A stretch of DNA of 64,000 bases. It comes from Branchiostoma floridae. Its lineage: Eukaryota; Chordata; Leptocardii; Amphioxiformes; Branchiostomatidae. The stretch lies in the NCBI RefSeq assembly GCF_000003815.2, contig NC_049984.1:3845337-3909336 (forward strand), read 5' to 3'. Made by a program: the position numbers and the translations under genes. The notes beneath the pieces are model-generated. The model searched no databases and was not told the DNA's origin. It saw only the letters and a list, made by a program, of their open reading frames with translations. Below, in pieces: positions 1 through 11,710 of this stretch (positions are counted from its first letter, which is position 1; each line of letters opens with the position of its first letter).

Positions 1-170
1 ACACATCTAGTCGCCAAGTTCTCCACAGATAACGTACCTTTATTTTCTGTATACCGGTACCCACCCCTAACATAGACCTAAACTCTAAAGTTCTTCAATG
101 CCAGCCGTAATTGTCACGAGCACAGCAGAACAGACACATCTAGCCGCCAAGTTCTCCATAGATAACGTAA
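1..170. repeat. Two-copy 133-bp tandem repeat (truncated by the window edge)
   Basis: acacatctagtcgccaagtt ctccacagataacgta at position 1 recurs at 134-168 with two changes. The array probably continues beyond the window start. No gene is seen here. Confidence 0.6.
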
Positions 171-333
171 TCACAGCAGCGGTGCAGCGCCGTGACTTTG
201 TTATCTTTTGCCGCAGCGTTTCCTGTTTTTCTGGAAACACGTTTTGCCTTATCATCTGAGGTATTACCGGCTCAGCGATGTGCGCGGGCATGACTACATG
301 TCCGTGAAACTACTGATGACAACAGAGATGCAG

Positions 334-735
334 ACCGACACCTGGGCCGCGGGAAGAACTGCTGCTACTGTGGAGTACTAAAACTTTCATGGACACAGAT
401 TATTCAAAAGAGCAACCATTAAGTGTGTAAAGTGGATCCGAAACTTTTTAGGATTTTAATAGCAATTGAAATGTTTGAGTTAAAGACTTTACTCTTCATT
501 ATCACAGTTTTGACATGGCGACACTTATACCATACCGACACCTGGGCCGCGGGAAGAACTGCTACTTCAGTGTAGCACCAAAACATTCATGGGCACAGAT
601 TATTCAAAAGAACAACCATTAAGTGTGTAAAGTGGATCCAAACCTTTTAGGATCTTTTAGCAGTTGACCAGTTTTGGTTAAAGTCTTCTTTCTTCACCAT
701 CAGAGTTTTGAGATGGCGACAGTGACACCAATACC
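334..735. repeat. Two-copy ~200-bp tandem duplication
   Basis: The 200-bp unit starting accgacacctgggccgcggg occurs at ~336 and again at ~536, with matching interior (cattaagtgtgtaaagtgga tcc) and end (ccataccgaca / caataccatact). No coding sequence. Confidence 0.75.
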
Positions 736-1064
736 ATACTGCTACATCGTGCACGCATATCCAAAGAATCGCCCAAAGATTATACTTTCTTTGTGTCTAC
801 CTCCCTAAATCATTACCTTTTTTCACATTGTTGATTCTATGATAAGCATACAAGCAAACAAGAAAAGACGATAGGTACTACATGTATGATGTTAAGATAT
901 CTTACATATCATAAACATCAATGTGATTGAACGAAGTCAATGTTGTAGCGGCAAAAACCAAACTTGTGAGATTGATCGTTTGAAACCTAGGAGGAATCAT
1001 CACAACAGTTTTGTGGAATGTTGAGTCCTACAAACTGGGCACCTAACGCGGGGACATAGTTGGA
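736..1064. other. No gene or repeat recognised
   Basis: AT-rich; nothing was recognised on either strand. Confidence 0.5.
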
Positions 1065-1430
1065 AACTTAAGGTACCCCTGGCTAGGAATAGGGTCAGAG
1101 CTCAGTCCTTTAGCGTCAGGGTGGTTCACGAATGATACGCCCTGCCACAGGACGTTGTAGACGCCAAGTCTATTAATGAGTTTAAAACCGAGCTAGATGA
1201 ACTGTGGGAGAACGAGATGTACATTCTGCAAGTGTGAAGATCGGGAGCTACAGGCGTCGCCTTCATCCCGAGGATGGTATCAAAGTAGGTATAAAAGACA
1301 CTTTGGGTAGAAATCCCATGCACTCGTCACCCAATGCAGCATTGATCGGTGCACGTTGGATGAGGAAGGGAGCTTTAGATAGCTTTACTTCCTGCTTTGC
1401 TAATTTCGAATCTGCGATTTAAATTAAGCG
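1065..1430 (+). pseudogene. LINE reverse-transcriptase C-terminal fragment
   Basis: At ~1109-1211 a broken frame reads FSVRVVHE*YALPQDVVDAK, SINEFKTELDELWE. This is the FSxRVVNxWNxLPxxVVxAxSxNxFKxxLDxxW ending of CR1/L2-type reverse transcriptases, with a stop where Trp is expected. Short frames on either strand across the region are shadows. Dead copy. Confidence 0.72.
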
Positions 1431-2518
1431 TATCGCAAAAACCGTCTGGCAGACATAATCCTGCAAATTTACAAACAGGTTTTGCAGGTTTTTGCTTTTC
1501 TGGGTGTTCATGCTGAACCTGATTCATACAACCTCAAAGAAGGATTTTGAAGCAAACGGCAAGTTCAAACTTTATGTATCGTTATCTAGACGGCAACACA
1601 TGATGTCGTTTCTTTTTGCAAACACAAACACAGACACACACACACACACTCTCTCACACTCTCTCATAATCAAACCGTGTTTATGTATTCAAGACCTGTA
1701 CACTCAAGAAACATTACTTTAAACATTTCTTTTTGTAACACTTCCTTCTTTTCTTGGTATATACGTTGATAAATTGTTGACGACTTTATACATTTTTCAT
1801 TTACCTTTTTTAGAGTATCATATCCAGCATCGATAGACAACGGACATCATCTGCAAATAGCAAGCAGCTCGCTTATTCTCGACGAACTCATTTCTTTTGT
1901 GTGTCTATTCCGCTGCCCGGTGGATTGGATTGGAGTGCAGTCCAAAGAACAGAATCAAAAGCGATCAATCAGACGGCAGACTCGGTTACAGCAGCCACTA
2001 CTAACTTTGGCTGACGGCGGAGGAATAATAATCATGCGAAGTTGTAGGGTCTACATACTAAGTTGGATTGACTGAATACCTTTTATCTGTGATAGTTCTA
2101 TTTTCTCAAGTCAAAATTTCACATTTTTTTCTGTACCGGAACTTCACACACAACAACTGTAAAAGGTATTCAAAAGAAATTTGTTTTCATGTTTGTATGA
2201 TATTCTCCATTTTCCAGACAAACATATATAATTTATAACTTCTCGCCTGGTATTACGTATGCTATTACTGACGTACAATATATCATGTTTCTCATGACCA
2301 TATCTGATAGAGCAAATGAGAAATGTTACTCCAGGGCGCAACGTTGCGTAATCGTGCCCCAAGACATCCCTATGTAGCCCTTTCCCATCAGTATATACTG
2401 ACTGGAGAACGACTAAGTTCTAAAAGGTCGCTACGTAATGCATAGCAGAAAGCTGAGTGCGTATGGTGGGAAACTACTGTAAATGCAGAAATGTTCGCAG
2501 TTTTAGCGGAAAGCCACT
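1431..2518. other. Non-coding; short CA/CT microsatellite
   Basis: A short (CA)n/(CT)n run lies at about 1630-1665. The rest is unremarkable, with no coding potential beyond chance frames. Confidence 0.5.
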
Positions 2519-2748
2519 TCACCGCGAACTTAAAACCACCGTGAATATTTTCCATGGCAGTATGTGACCGTCTATGGCGCTACCGTGAACTTGATGCCAC
2601 CGCGAACACTCCATTTTTCAGCTGCCGTGAACTTAAAACCACCGCGAACACTCCATTTTCCCGCTACCGCGAAATTAAAACCACCTCGAACAGTCCATTG
2701 TCCCGCTACCGCGAACTTAAAACCACCGCGAACACTAAATCCCCGCGA
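2519..2748. repeat. 42-bp minisatellite (about 4 copies plus a flanking partial)
   Basis: Units at 2581-2622, 2623-2664, 2665-2706 and 2707-2745 share ..ccgcgaac ttaaaaccaccgcgaacact. Since 42 is a multiple of 3, the array stays open in several frames on both strands and creates fake repetitive proteins; these are not genes. Confidence 0.85.
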
Positions 2749-4552
2749 CCTTAAATGCATTTCAGGTCATCATCTCGATCTCAACAATATGACAAGGGCC
2801 GGCCGCGCATATTGCCGTGCCCCTCCCCCTTCAATATGATCCACTATTCCCGTCCACACATACAATATCATTCCCGACTCGTCCAACTCCGCGCCCTTGA
2901 CATCGCCTACAGAAATGACGACTTATCCACGCCGTTATTAAATTCTGCTGCAGTTAATCTTCCACCATATACACGTAGGGAGAGTTAAGCTTTGCTGCAA
3001 GGTATATTGCCTGAATTATCAGTAAGCTCCTGAAGTCATGGTCCAAGTAGAAGACATGGTAACTATGCAGTAGAGATTGGAAACCTGTCCCCCTTCCTTC
3101 AAGTTTCGTTTTACTATGTTTTAGCTGTGCAATAAATCTAATGATCTAGTAGATAGCTGGGTCACGGGAAATATACGGCTTATTGTCGACGGGACCGATC
3201 TCAATCTGTTTTCATCTGACGCGCTCGATGCTAAAACCTTCAGCTAAATGGAAAGAAAATTAAAGCTCCCCAAAGCAATCTATTTGCTAATGATCTTGTA
3301 ATTCACTAATTAGATATTGAGGGAAACTTTGCCCTTGAATGTCATGAAGGAATGCGAAAAAGATTGGTTTGCTAATGAGGAAGGTTTTGATGGTTCAGAA
3401 ATGGGGGAGGGGGGCGTCGGGGGAATTTACATTTACAATGTAACCCGACAATCTACTTTCAATATAACCATTTCTGAGTCATCGACTGATACATGTCGAA
3501 AAAAAACATTGCTGCTATATCAATCATGGTGAATCTGTTTTGTATTTTTTTGTCGCTTTACTCGGTTCTTTGTTTATGTTTATCCTTGATGCGATGTACA
3601 GTGAACGTCCTAATCTATGCAAGTGCGCAAATCCAATCATTAAGTGTTTACCCATCTTAGTATGTCTTTATACCCCATATCTCATTTTCCACCGAGTCCC
3701 CGGAGATGAACAAAATTATCCCATATAGCCCCCACGCCCCAGAAGCCTTTGCATCTTCTCCCAACTCTGCGAAAATAAGGTAATCTTTTCCCCTGAGTGG
3801 GAATTTTCCGGCCTTAGAAGCTTAAAACTCCTCGGCCTGTAGATGATATCGCTGCGATAAGACGGGTGGACCGCTTACTCTTCCTACACTCGGCATTAAG
3901 CTTCCTTTTCTACGTGCAAATGTAACCTGGAGGCATTGATTAAGGCTGCTTTACACTTCACCCTGTAGGGTACCGTGCGGGTTAGCGAGTCTGATTTCAG
4001 ATGAATGAATCTCTCTGGCACCTACTTACCCTCCAGGGCCAAGTATAAGTAACGACAATACATTAAGCTGAAGCGGTGATACATTGAAACTAGGTCGTAC
4101 GATAAAGAAAGCAATAAAAATACACAGTACAATTTCTCCTGAAAGAATGGGTTGCTTCCGCTGGGGGTTCCTGAAATAGGTATACGGTTTCGGATTTACG
4201 GGAATTTGTCTTGTTAATCAACAAGATTGAGGGAATGACAGCAGAAAACGCAATGAAACGTGAACGCGAAAACTAATTAGGTAATGGTGTGGAGAGACTG
4301 AATTACAGTTAGCGTTTCGGTGCGGTTTCCTGTTTTTACTTTATTGATAGGGTAGCGCATTCCTCTTACGTTGCGTTCACGTAGACTTGGCCTTTCATAT
4401 TGGAATTGCCAGCTACAAAACTGATATTTGTTGCTGTGGCGTAACTTCCCATTCTTTATCTTCTGTGTGGCGTTGTTAAACAAATTCTGCCGGTTGTTTG
4501 TGGCCCACCCTGAACTCAAGAACCCTACCACACATATACCGTTGTCACAGCA
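2749..4552. other. No gene or repeat recognised
   Basis: Only short chance reading frames. No exon-like block with good splice sites and no inverted or tandem repeat were seen. Confidence 0.5.
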
Positions 4553-4572
4553 ACCCCCCCCCCCCCCCCCCG
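4553..4572. repeat. Poly-C tract
   Basis: About 18 consecutive C, an error-prone homopolymer. It runs through a chance reading frame on each strand (poly-Pro / poly-Gly). A similar 20-C run lies at 31893-31912. Confidence 0.9.
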
Positions 4573-4639
4573 ATATCTCAAGCCCGGTGGCCAAATTCAC
4601 TCGGGGACGAAAGCTCCGTGACATCGGCGGTGCTGGGAC

Positions 4640-4905
4640 ATTAACGTGGTATCTCACTGCACTTGGGCTTGGGGAACCGGTGCGGCACTGCGGGGTTCGA
4701 AATATTATTCAACGGATTTCAAAGAAAGAGTGCGAAATTTTCATATGTCTTCTGTATCTTGTTATCTTTTAAGTTATATTTTTTATGTACTATGAAATAT
4801 CTAGAGTACAAAATAAATCGGCGAAACTAACTCAACAGTGCCGCAGTGAACGAACCCCGCAGTGCCGCACCGGTGTCCCAAGTGCAGTGAGATACCACCT
4901 TTACA
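4640..4905. mobile_element. MITE-like inverted repeat (~50-bp arms)
   Basis: tggtatctcactgcacttgg ... ggtgcggcactgcggggttcg at 4647-4699 is repeated in reverse complement at 4851-4897, with only a few mismatches, around a ~150-bp AT-rich centre. No coding capacity. Arms this similar suggest a comparatively recent non-autonomous element. Confidence 0.75.
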
Positions 4906-5280
4906 CGATAGATCGAAGTCAATGCCGTTTCTACGTGAACCAGTCCCCGGGCCATGGCTGGGTTCCGGGCGCGGGAACGTAATCCAGCGTCCCCGGGCGC
5001 TGCCCGCTTAATTACCCCCATGGATTAAGGACAAAGTGAGAAATTGATATCAAACATCGGGAGGAGATCGATCAAAAGGGGCTGTTTGTTAGGTAAACTC
5101 AGACTGACTGGAACATAGCGGATGACGCCATCTTCTTCGATTGGTCGTAAAGGCGTAGTTGTCGATACATTCTTACTAGTAGATATTCCCTTTATGTGTA
5201 CATGTGTATGTGCGACTATCACAGGTACAGTATGACTGATATGCCAAAGCTTATGTTATATAGAGTGATACAACAGCAGT

Positions 5281-5361
5281 GCTCATCTCATTTCATCTCA
5301 TCTCATCTCATCTCTCTCTCTCTCTTTCTCTCTCACTCTCTCTCTCTCTCTCTCTCTCTGT
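5281..5361. repeat. CATCT/CT microsatellite
   Basis: (tcatc)n passes into (tc)n over about 80 bp. The serine/leucine-rich and Arg/Glu-rich frames here are microsatellite artefacts. Confidence 0.9.
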
Positions 5362-5532
5362 GGCGCGTCAGAGAGTGCGTGTATGTGTGTGGGAGGGGGC
5401 TGTATGTGTACGCGTGAGTATGGAAGTTGGCTTTCACTACATTTTGTTGCTGAGAAATCTCTTAATTCTCCTAAAGTCATTATGTCCAACGGTAAGAGAG
5501 CCCTGTTTTGGACCTAACAGTCGAGTCGTGAG

Positions 5533-6242
5533 TTGCATGTCAGACTGTATTCAGTCACACTACTATCATATTATGTATCATATTTGTTACGGCACGGCGA
5601 CAGTAGTCACTGAACCGGCTTTCATGATTTTACGCGATAGGTCTCGGAGACTGACATTGTGACTACAGCAAAAGTGGGTTAACGTCTATAGAGTTTCCGC
5701 ACCAGTCAGGAACACTATTGCTGAAGATTGACTGTATTCTGATGATGTGGATTCATCAACCTACTAGTTTCGTTAGCAAAGATACGAAGCAATCCTAGAC
5801 CCAAAATACATTCATCTTCACGTAACGTATCAATCTTTATAAGCAAGAACTTTTGTGGTCATTAGTTAGTTTTTGGTCGTCACTAAGTTGCATTAAAAGA
5901 CTGTATGAAATCACACTACTAAATCATATACTATATTTGTAACGACACGGCCACAACAGATACAGAGCTGGCTGTCATGAATTTAAGCGAAGCTGCAGCC
6001 CATTATTGGTCTGGGAGACCGACATTGTGATAACAGAAAGTGGGTTAACGACTATAAAGTTTCTGCCCTATTGCTGATGATGCTATATACTGATGATTTG
6101 GATTCATTAACCTATTTCGTTAGCAAAGATATTGGTATGAAGCAATCATAGACCCGGAATACATTAATTTTCTACGTAACGTATCAATCTTTATAAGCAA
6201 GAACTTTTACATACATTTGCATGTGGTCATAAGTAAGTTTAG
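5533..6242. repeat. Two-copy ~355-bp tandem duplication
   Basis: 5533-5887 and 5888-6242 match along their length, e.g. gtgggttaacg.ctata.agtttc and tttcgttagcaaagatac / acgtaacgtatcaatcttta taagcaagaac, with many substitutions and small indels. Non-coding. Confidence 0.8.
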
Positions 6243-9200
6243 GTGAGGATATCTTGATAAGTTGCAAGTAGGTTTTTATGATTGCTGTTTGGTTGACATT
6301 GGTCAATTTGAAGACTTGACTCTAGTTTTACAAGTCCCTTTGGTCTGGTCTGCTCAATGCTTTCTAAAACACACCCAGTGCTGTTTCAAATACTGTGGAG
6401 GAAGCGACTTGCTGTCTTTCAAGGTTCTTAACGGATTCCTTCATCTCTTCGAGACATCGCAAAGTCTCATGTCTCTATGGCCTCCGCCGACGACAACACT
6501 GCACTTTACAATCCAGACTAATGAAGTTACAGAAACGACGAAGGATAACTTCAGTTGAATTGTGTACAAAGTTGAACCGATAGCACGACACGATCTAGTG
6601 CAGGAGAAGTGCTGACCGAGACACATCGTAACAGGATGGAATCTGTATTTAGAGCAATCTATTACCAATTCCGGCATCTTCCAGCTCCCTATAATTTGCA
6701 CGGCATTCGGAGCCTGCAGTAAAGTGTTATCGATCAAGTCTATAACAGCACAGAGAACCGCTGTCTGTGGAGCCTTTTTCCGCACGTCGGACGTTGTAGC
6801 AAGGTCACCAATCTGGCAGCCATACATCAAAAAGCTTTCTATTCGCGATATTATTTCATTAGGAGGGATTTGAACGGCATTGGTTTAATGCGATTTCTGT
6901 CGAGTCATGAAAAACGAGCCATCTCTGGCGGTCGGAGATTTGAGATGAATGAGTGAATGAATATTTTATTGCTGCATCTTCGCATAATCGCGCACTCTAC
7001 ATGGGCACACAGCGTGCTGTTGGAGAAGAGGTATTACACGTTTAAGGAGTTAAAGAAGCGAATCACGTCATTAGTCAGAGCATAACTAATACACAGGTAT
7101 TAAAGATTACTCATTAATGGAAATTCGGGGAGCAAGCTGTGTCAGGATAGTGGAATTTCATAGATTGCCTTATTGAATGCTATTTTGCAAAAGTAAGAAT
7201 ATGTATACAAAAGTTGCTGCACTAAACATTTTTTTTTCTATTTCGACCAAGATCTGCTGACGAGGAGATTTTCTGACACCCGTCTAAGTTACTGCAACGT
7301 TACAATGTTTAGTTGCACATTTCATTATTCCTATAAAATATTGTAAAGTTTATTGCAAATCCTTGCCCGTGGGCTAATTGCAGGTAACATGAGAGATTCA
7401 GACTGAAGAAACAATATCACAAGTCTGCTCTAGTCTAAAACTAGTAAAAATAAGCTAACTCTAGATCCTGGGTTATTGGATTCATATCCTTTTTTGAAGA
7501 CAGTAGAAGATGAAAGATCCAACCTTTTCTATTATGTGTGGGTTTTGTGATGTTAGAAGGAGAATTGTTTCCTATAGCTATGACGCAGGATGACGCTATA
7601 TCTTTTAAGTTTGGATGGACGTCATTCACTATTGCCCTGCACCAATTCATATCAACCTTGCGATTCCAATCAAAGAAATCCTCGTAACTCTTCAAAATAA
7701 GGTAGCCCCGAGAGAAATACAAAATATTCCGCTATGTTCCTCACTACTGGATCCCATGTCGGCGCATTTGTTTTTATTCTCTTTCAAATTTGTCTTCCAC
7801 GTAGTTGGCAAAATTCCCACACGCGCGCGCGCGTCTATTCTACTACGGGGAAACTGATCGCTTGTGCAGCTATACAACCGTGGACGTCGACACGCTTCAG
7901 TAGTTGTTATGACTTTGGGGAGTCCCAGTAGTATCACAGCACGGAAGGAAAGTAGGAGGATTATAGAGCACAGCATGGAAACACTAGCACGGAGAGACTG
8001 GCGCGTAGGTATTTATATCGAAATTCCGGCATAGTTCATCCTTAACGTTGGCTAATCTATGGTAAAATCACACTAAAAAGGGTGTGGCAGGTTCAGGGCA
8101 AATTATGTAAAGTGTGTTTTCCTAGTCTAAGCCTTGTTAGTGAAAGCATATGTGCGAGTTCTCTTGTAGTGTTAGATTTTGTACACCATCAAATGTTTGG
8201 GAGTGTTTTAAATTGGGTTTCTGTCCTTACTGCACTATATAATCGTTTCAACCGTGAACTTGAAATACGATTAAAAACCCTTTCCCTGCCCATAATCCGC
8301 AAAACAAAGTCCCTGTTAATATGGATAGATGTATAAGCTCTGACTGAGCAGAAAAGAAACGGTCATGTCACCACATGTGCACAGCGACATATGCCGCAGA
8401 GTTCTATGTATTAACTAAACACTTTCTACTCCTGCTATAACCATAACTTTTTGTCAGAGTAACGACAATGCTATACGTCTTCCCTGCTTGAAGATCAGGT
8501 ACGATCACTCCGCATAACAAAAAGGTAGGATTGATTGGAATCTTTTGCCAAGTTTTGGCAGATTTAGGAATTGAACAAAAGCTGTGAAACATACCCGTCT
8601 CGGCTGTCTAGACTTTGTTAGGAGAATAATACTTGCAGGTTTTACATCCATCTTCTTGAATTCACCAGGTGCATTATTGAAGTAGGAAAAGCTCTCAGTT
8701 GGGGCTGGATTTATGTACCTAAAATAGAGCATATACATGTGGTAGGGATCTTTAAAATGTCCGTTGAGATTACAGGGAAGGATAAGGTCAGGTCATGACA
8801 GGCCTCGGTTCATCAACTTTTATTTGAGAGTTACTTGGACTTGAGCCATCTATCTTAAAGGGTGAAGGACGATTCAGAACATACGATAGTGAAAACAGAT
8901 ATGTGCACTTTTTGTGTAACGAAAGTGGTCAAATAAATGGTCACGTGTCCAAATGGTCTTGAGTGACTGGTCATTCCAACATAACGACAACTAAAGCAGA
9001 GATAGAGACGGCAAAAAGTTCAGTAATCTCTTTTTTTGGGTTATTTTTTGGATTATTTGAACCTGTTCATTCATGAGAGGCTCAAATCGGCCTACAGGCT
9101 ACTTTCCATTGCGATCATAAGGGAAGAGGTAAAGGTCAGATAGAATATAACATCATGTGTTTTTGACAACGATAATGCATCTCCATCAAGCATTAATATC

Positions 9201-10125
9201 TCCGCTTTATCTCTAGGGTACATATATGTTCTCCGGTGACTCCCACATCACACAGTGCTTTTGCATCGTATAAAATGTGTCCGTTCTTGTCAGCCTCAAG
9301 CTCATATATCTGCCTTCTTTTTTATTACCAAAGGTCATCCTTAATATACCGGTACCGAAAAGTACATAGTGACCTATGTGGAGATAAAAGTGCCGCCGTA
9401 TCACATTATTGTCCACCTGTTGCAGATTCTCCACACCGCACTGTATATGGACACCTGGATGTTATCTCGTGATATTCGTCTTGGCATTAGGCAGAGTGGA
9501 TGTGGGGTGAGACCCTGGGAGTAAAAGGGCTCATAATTCCGCACTTCCTCCCTCCTCATGTCGTAAGAAAACGTGATCCGTATGTCGAGTAGGCGTTAAG
9601 AGGTTCTCTAAGAGAGGCCTCCGTCAGACCCGTGAGCGGTTTACATGGATCGAAGAGATGACACTTTGAAAAGATCCTACAAGGCCACACCATGCACCAC
9701 TAATACTGCAGTTAGCGTCGTAACTTACTTATTTGATTATAATTTCAATGTGAGGTACGTTTTTTTTACCGATAAACGGTTTGAGGAGTGCAGTGTGGTC
9801 CTCCTGATTTTGAACAGGAGTGTATAGTCTCACGATATCTTTGACTTACGCAAAATATTGTTTGCCGGTCACATTCATTGCCAAACGACTTTGACGTCGT
9901 ATTTTCACGCAGACTAGGGCCAATCACTGATAAAGATATGTAAGAATCTTTTCTGTAACAATACAACAGGAGATTGTACGGCACATGTACGCCTTTCCAG
10001 GTTCGAGGAAACCGTATGTGCTACGAATGTGACCGTGTAGGTAAAAAGATATGATATGGAACACTTTCAGGTAGGCCGTATTTTCACAAGTTATTTGGCG
10101 TCTAAAACAAAAGATGTCAACATTG
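6243..10125. other. Gene-poor stretch, nothing confident
   Basis: Apart from the LINE tail at ~6940-7015 and a short (CG)n run at ~7822-7833, nothing was recognised. The longest frame (minus, 6441-6830) has no recognisable domain and no coding signature. Confidence 0.5.
6940..7015 (-). mobile_element. LINE 3'-end remnant
   Basis: gaatgagtgaatgaatattt tattgctgc is, on the minus strand, a gcaataaaatattcattcac tail, the short-repeat 3' end common to L2/CR1-type elements. No protein-coding remnant is seen next to it. Confidence 0.4.
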
Positions 10126-10195
10126 TGGTCATCTGGCGCAGCCACAGGTTGTTCGGCCCAGAACCTAAAGGTCATAGGTTCGAAGCCGATCTTGT
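10126..10195 (+). repeat. tRNA-derived SINE head
   Basis: tctggcgcagccacaggtt, then cggcccagaacctaaaggtc and ataggttcgaagcc, follow the order A box, anticodon region, B box of a tRNA-Met-like sequence. The anticodon stem is only partly paired and the acceptor stem does not close, so it is a SINE or pseudogene rather than a working tRNA. Confidence 0.5.
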
Positions 10196-10559
10196 GCTTT
10201 ACTCACATCACTCAGATGAAAATAAGTACGTAGCATCGATAAGATCAGTAGAAAAGGACATTAAATGGAAGTCTCGTGTTCGAGGAGAGCAACACCCTAA
10301 GCCCGTTAAGAACCTTATCGACTTTAGAGTAGAGTTCCTTCCAGGTGTGAGTGGATTAAACTTAATGTCTGGTCTCCGGGTTGACATCTTGAAAGGGTGA
10401 TAGTCACGCGTTATGTCAATCCTTCCATTAATGTGGTAAATAGCACTACATATCGTCAACAACATCTCCCTGAATCCATGTAAAATATGCAGCAAGTTTG
10501 CCCTCACAGAACTTTCGAGAAGAAACTCTTCTGCCAGTCCGATAAGTTTTAAGACTTTA

Positions 10560-11710
10560 CCGCAAGATAAATCGGCCCTCCCGGCCCGCGCTAACCCTCT
10601 CCGGTGCACGTTCTCACTCCCGCCGTTATAAATACCGCGAGGGGTCGTAATTGGCAAAATTTACATCCACACTCAGTCTCAGTCACACGCAGCTGGCGTT
10701 ACAGATAAATCTTCCGGTTGCCTGTCCGTCCAGCGATATTAGCCGAGCATTTGTAACGATAGAGCAAGCGGTGGTGCATGCATCCGGCCACGGTCCGGTA
10801 CTCCGGGCAGCACCGTGCTTAATTACAGCCCACATACATTGTTACTCGTTTCTCTTTCCTGTAAAGAATAAACTGAATAAAGTAAACTAGTCTTTTCTCG
10901 ATTGGCATAATTTGAAAAGCAGAAGATCAAAAAGAAAGAAGAATCAAAGATTTTGATGTTTCTTTAAAGGTTGATGCTGATTGAGCAGGGATCTTTGATA
11001 ACACGCCACGGTCCGGTGCTCCGGGCAGCACCGTGCTTAATTACAGCCTCTGCAATGTACGGAAGCCACTTTTCTCTTCAAATCGCAGAACCCACAATTG
11101 TAAAAAGGTGGGGCTTTTCGTCTCTCTCCCTCTGCTTCCAAAAAAGAAGTCAAACCCAACCTGTTTAGAAATAGCCAACACTAGTATTAGAGTAGAATAT
11201 TGTTTATAACTGGTCATTCTCACTTGTACATCTCCTATGTTTATACCATGTACTTGCAATTAGCCCTCGGGCATGAACTTAAAAATAAACTTCTTTTTTT
11301 TATTGTTACTCGTTTCTCTTTCCTGGTCTGCAAAGAAAACTGAATAAAGGAAACCAGTCTTTTTCTCGATCGACGTAGTTTGAGAAGCAGAAAATCAAAA
11401 ACAAAGAATCGAACATTTTCCTGTTTATGTTTTGTTTCAGTTATTGTCTCAATCTCTATTGTCATTATGTAATCATCTTTGTCCCCATGTTTGAGTTATT
11501 TCTGTTTATTTGAAATACAATGAATATGTAAAAAATGCGGTTTCTTTAAAGATTCAAACTGATTGAGCAGGGATCTGTGATGACACGCATTTTTTAAAAG
11601 TTTATTATCCCCAATTACAGCTTATATGTTAGATAGCTCCAAGAAATCAGCTTATATGTTAGATAGCTTCCGTTGCAATTAATCAATGAAAGACAATTGT
11701 TAATTACAGC
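10560..11710. repeat. Duplicated block with recurring TTAATTACAGC ends
   Basis: ccacggtccggt.ctccgggc agcaccgtgcttaattacagcc occurs at ~10788 and ~11006. The intervening gttactcgtttctctttcct ... actgaataaag segment recurs at ~11304, and gattgagcagggatct at ~10979 and ~11562. The ending (tta)attacagc appears again at ~11613 and ~11700. A GC-rich patch with ttataaata lies at the left (10565-10635). No coding sequence. Confidence 0.65.
11180..11295 (+). mobile_element. LINE 3' end (family D)
   Basis: tataccatgtacttgcaatt agccctcgggcatgaactt plus an AATAAA tail recurs at 34561-34602. It is a shared retrotransposon 3' terminus. The coding part upstream is too decayed to classify. Confidence 0.5.

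Noticed and set aside
2554-2839. Repetitive Pro/Thr-rich proteins
   Set aside because: The 42-bp minisatellite is open in several frames on both strands; there is no signal, domain or splice support.
4277-4772. Opposed frames of 126 and 114 codons with Gly or Pro runs
   Set aside because: The runs are the poly-C tract; both strands are open by chance, and no domain is recognised.
5196-5662. Ser/Leu-rich 127-residue frame
   Set aside because: It runs through the (TC)n microsatellite and has no other coding feature.
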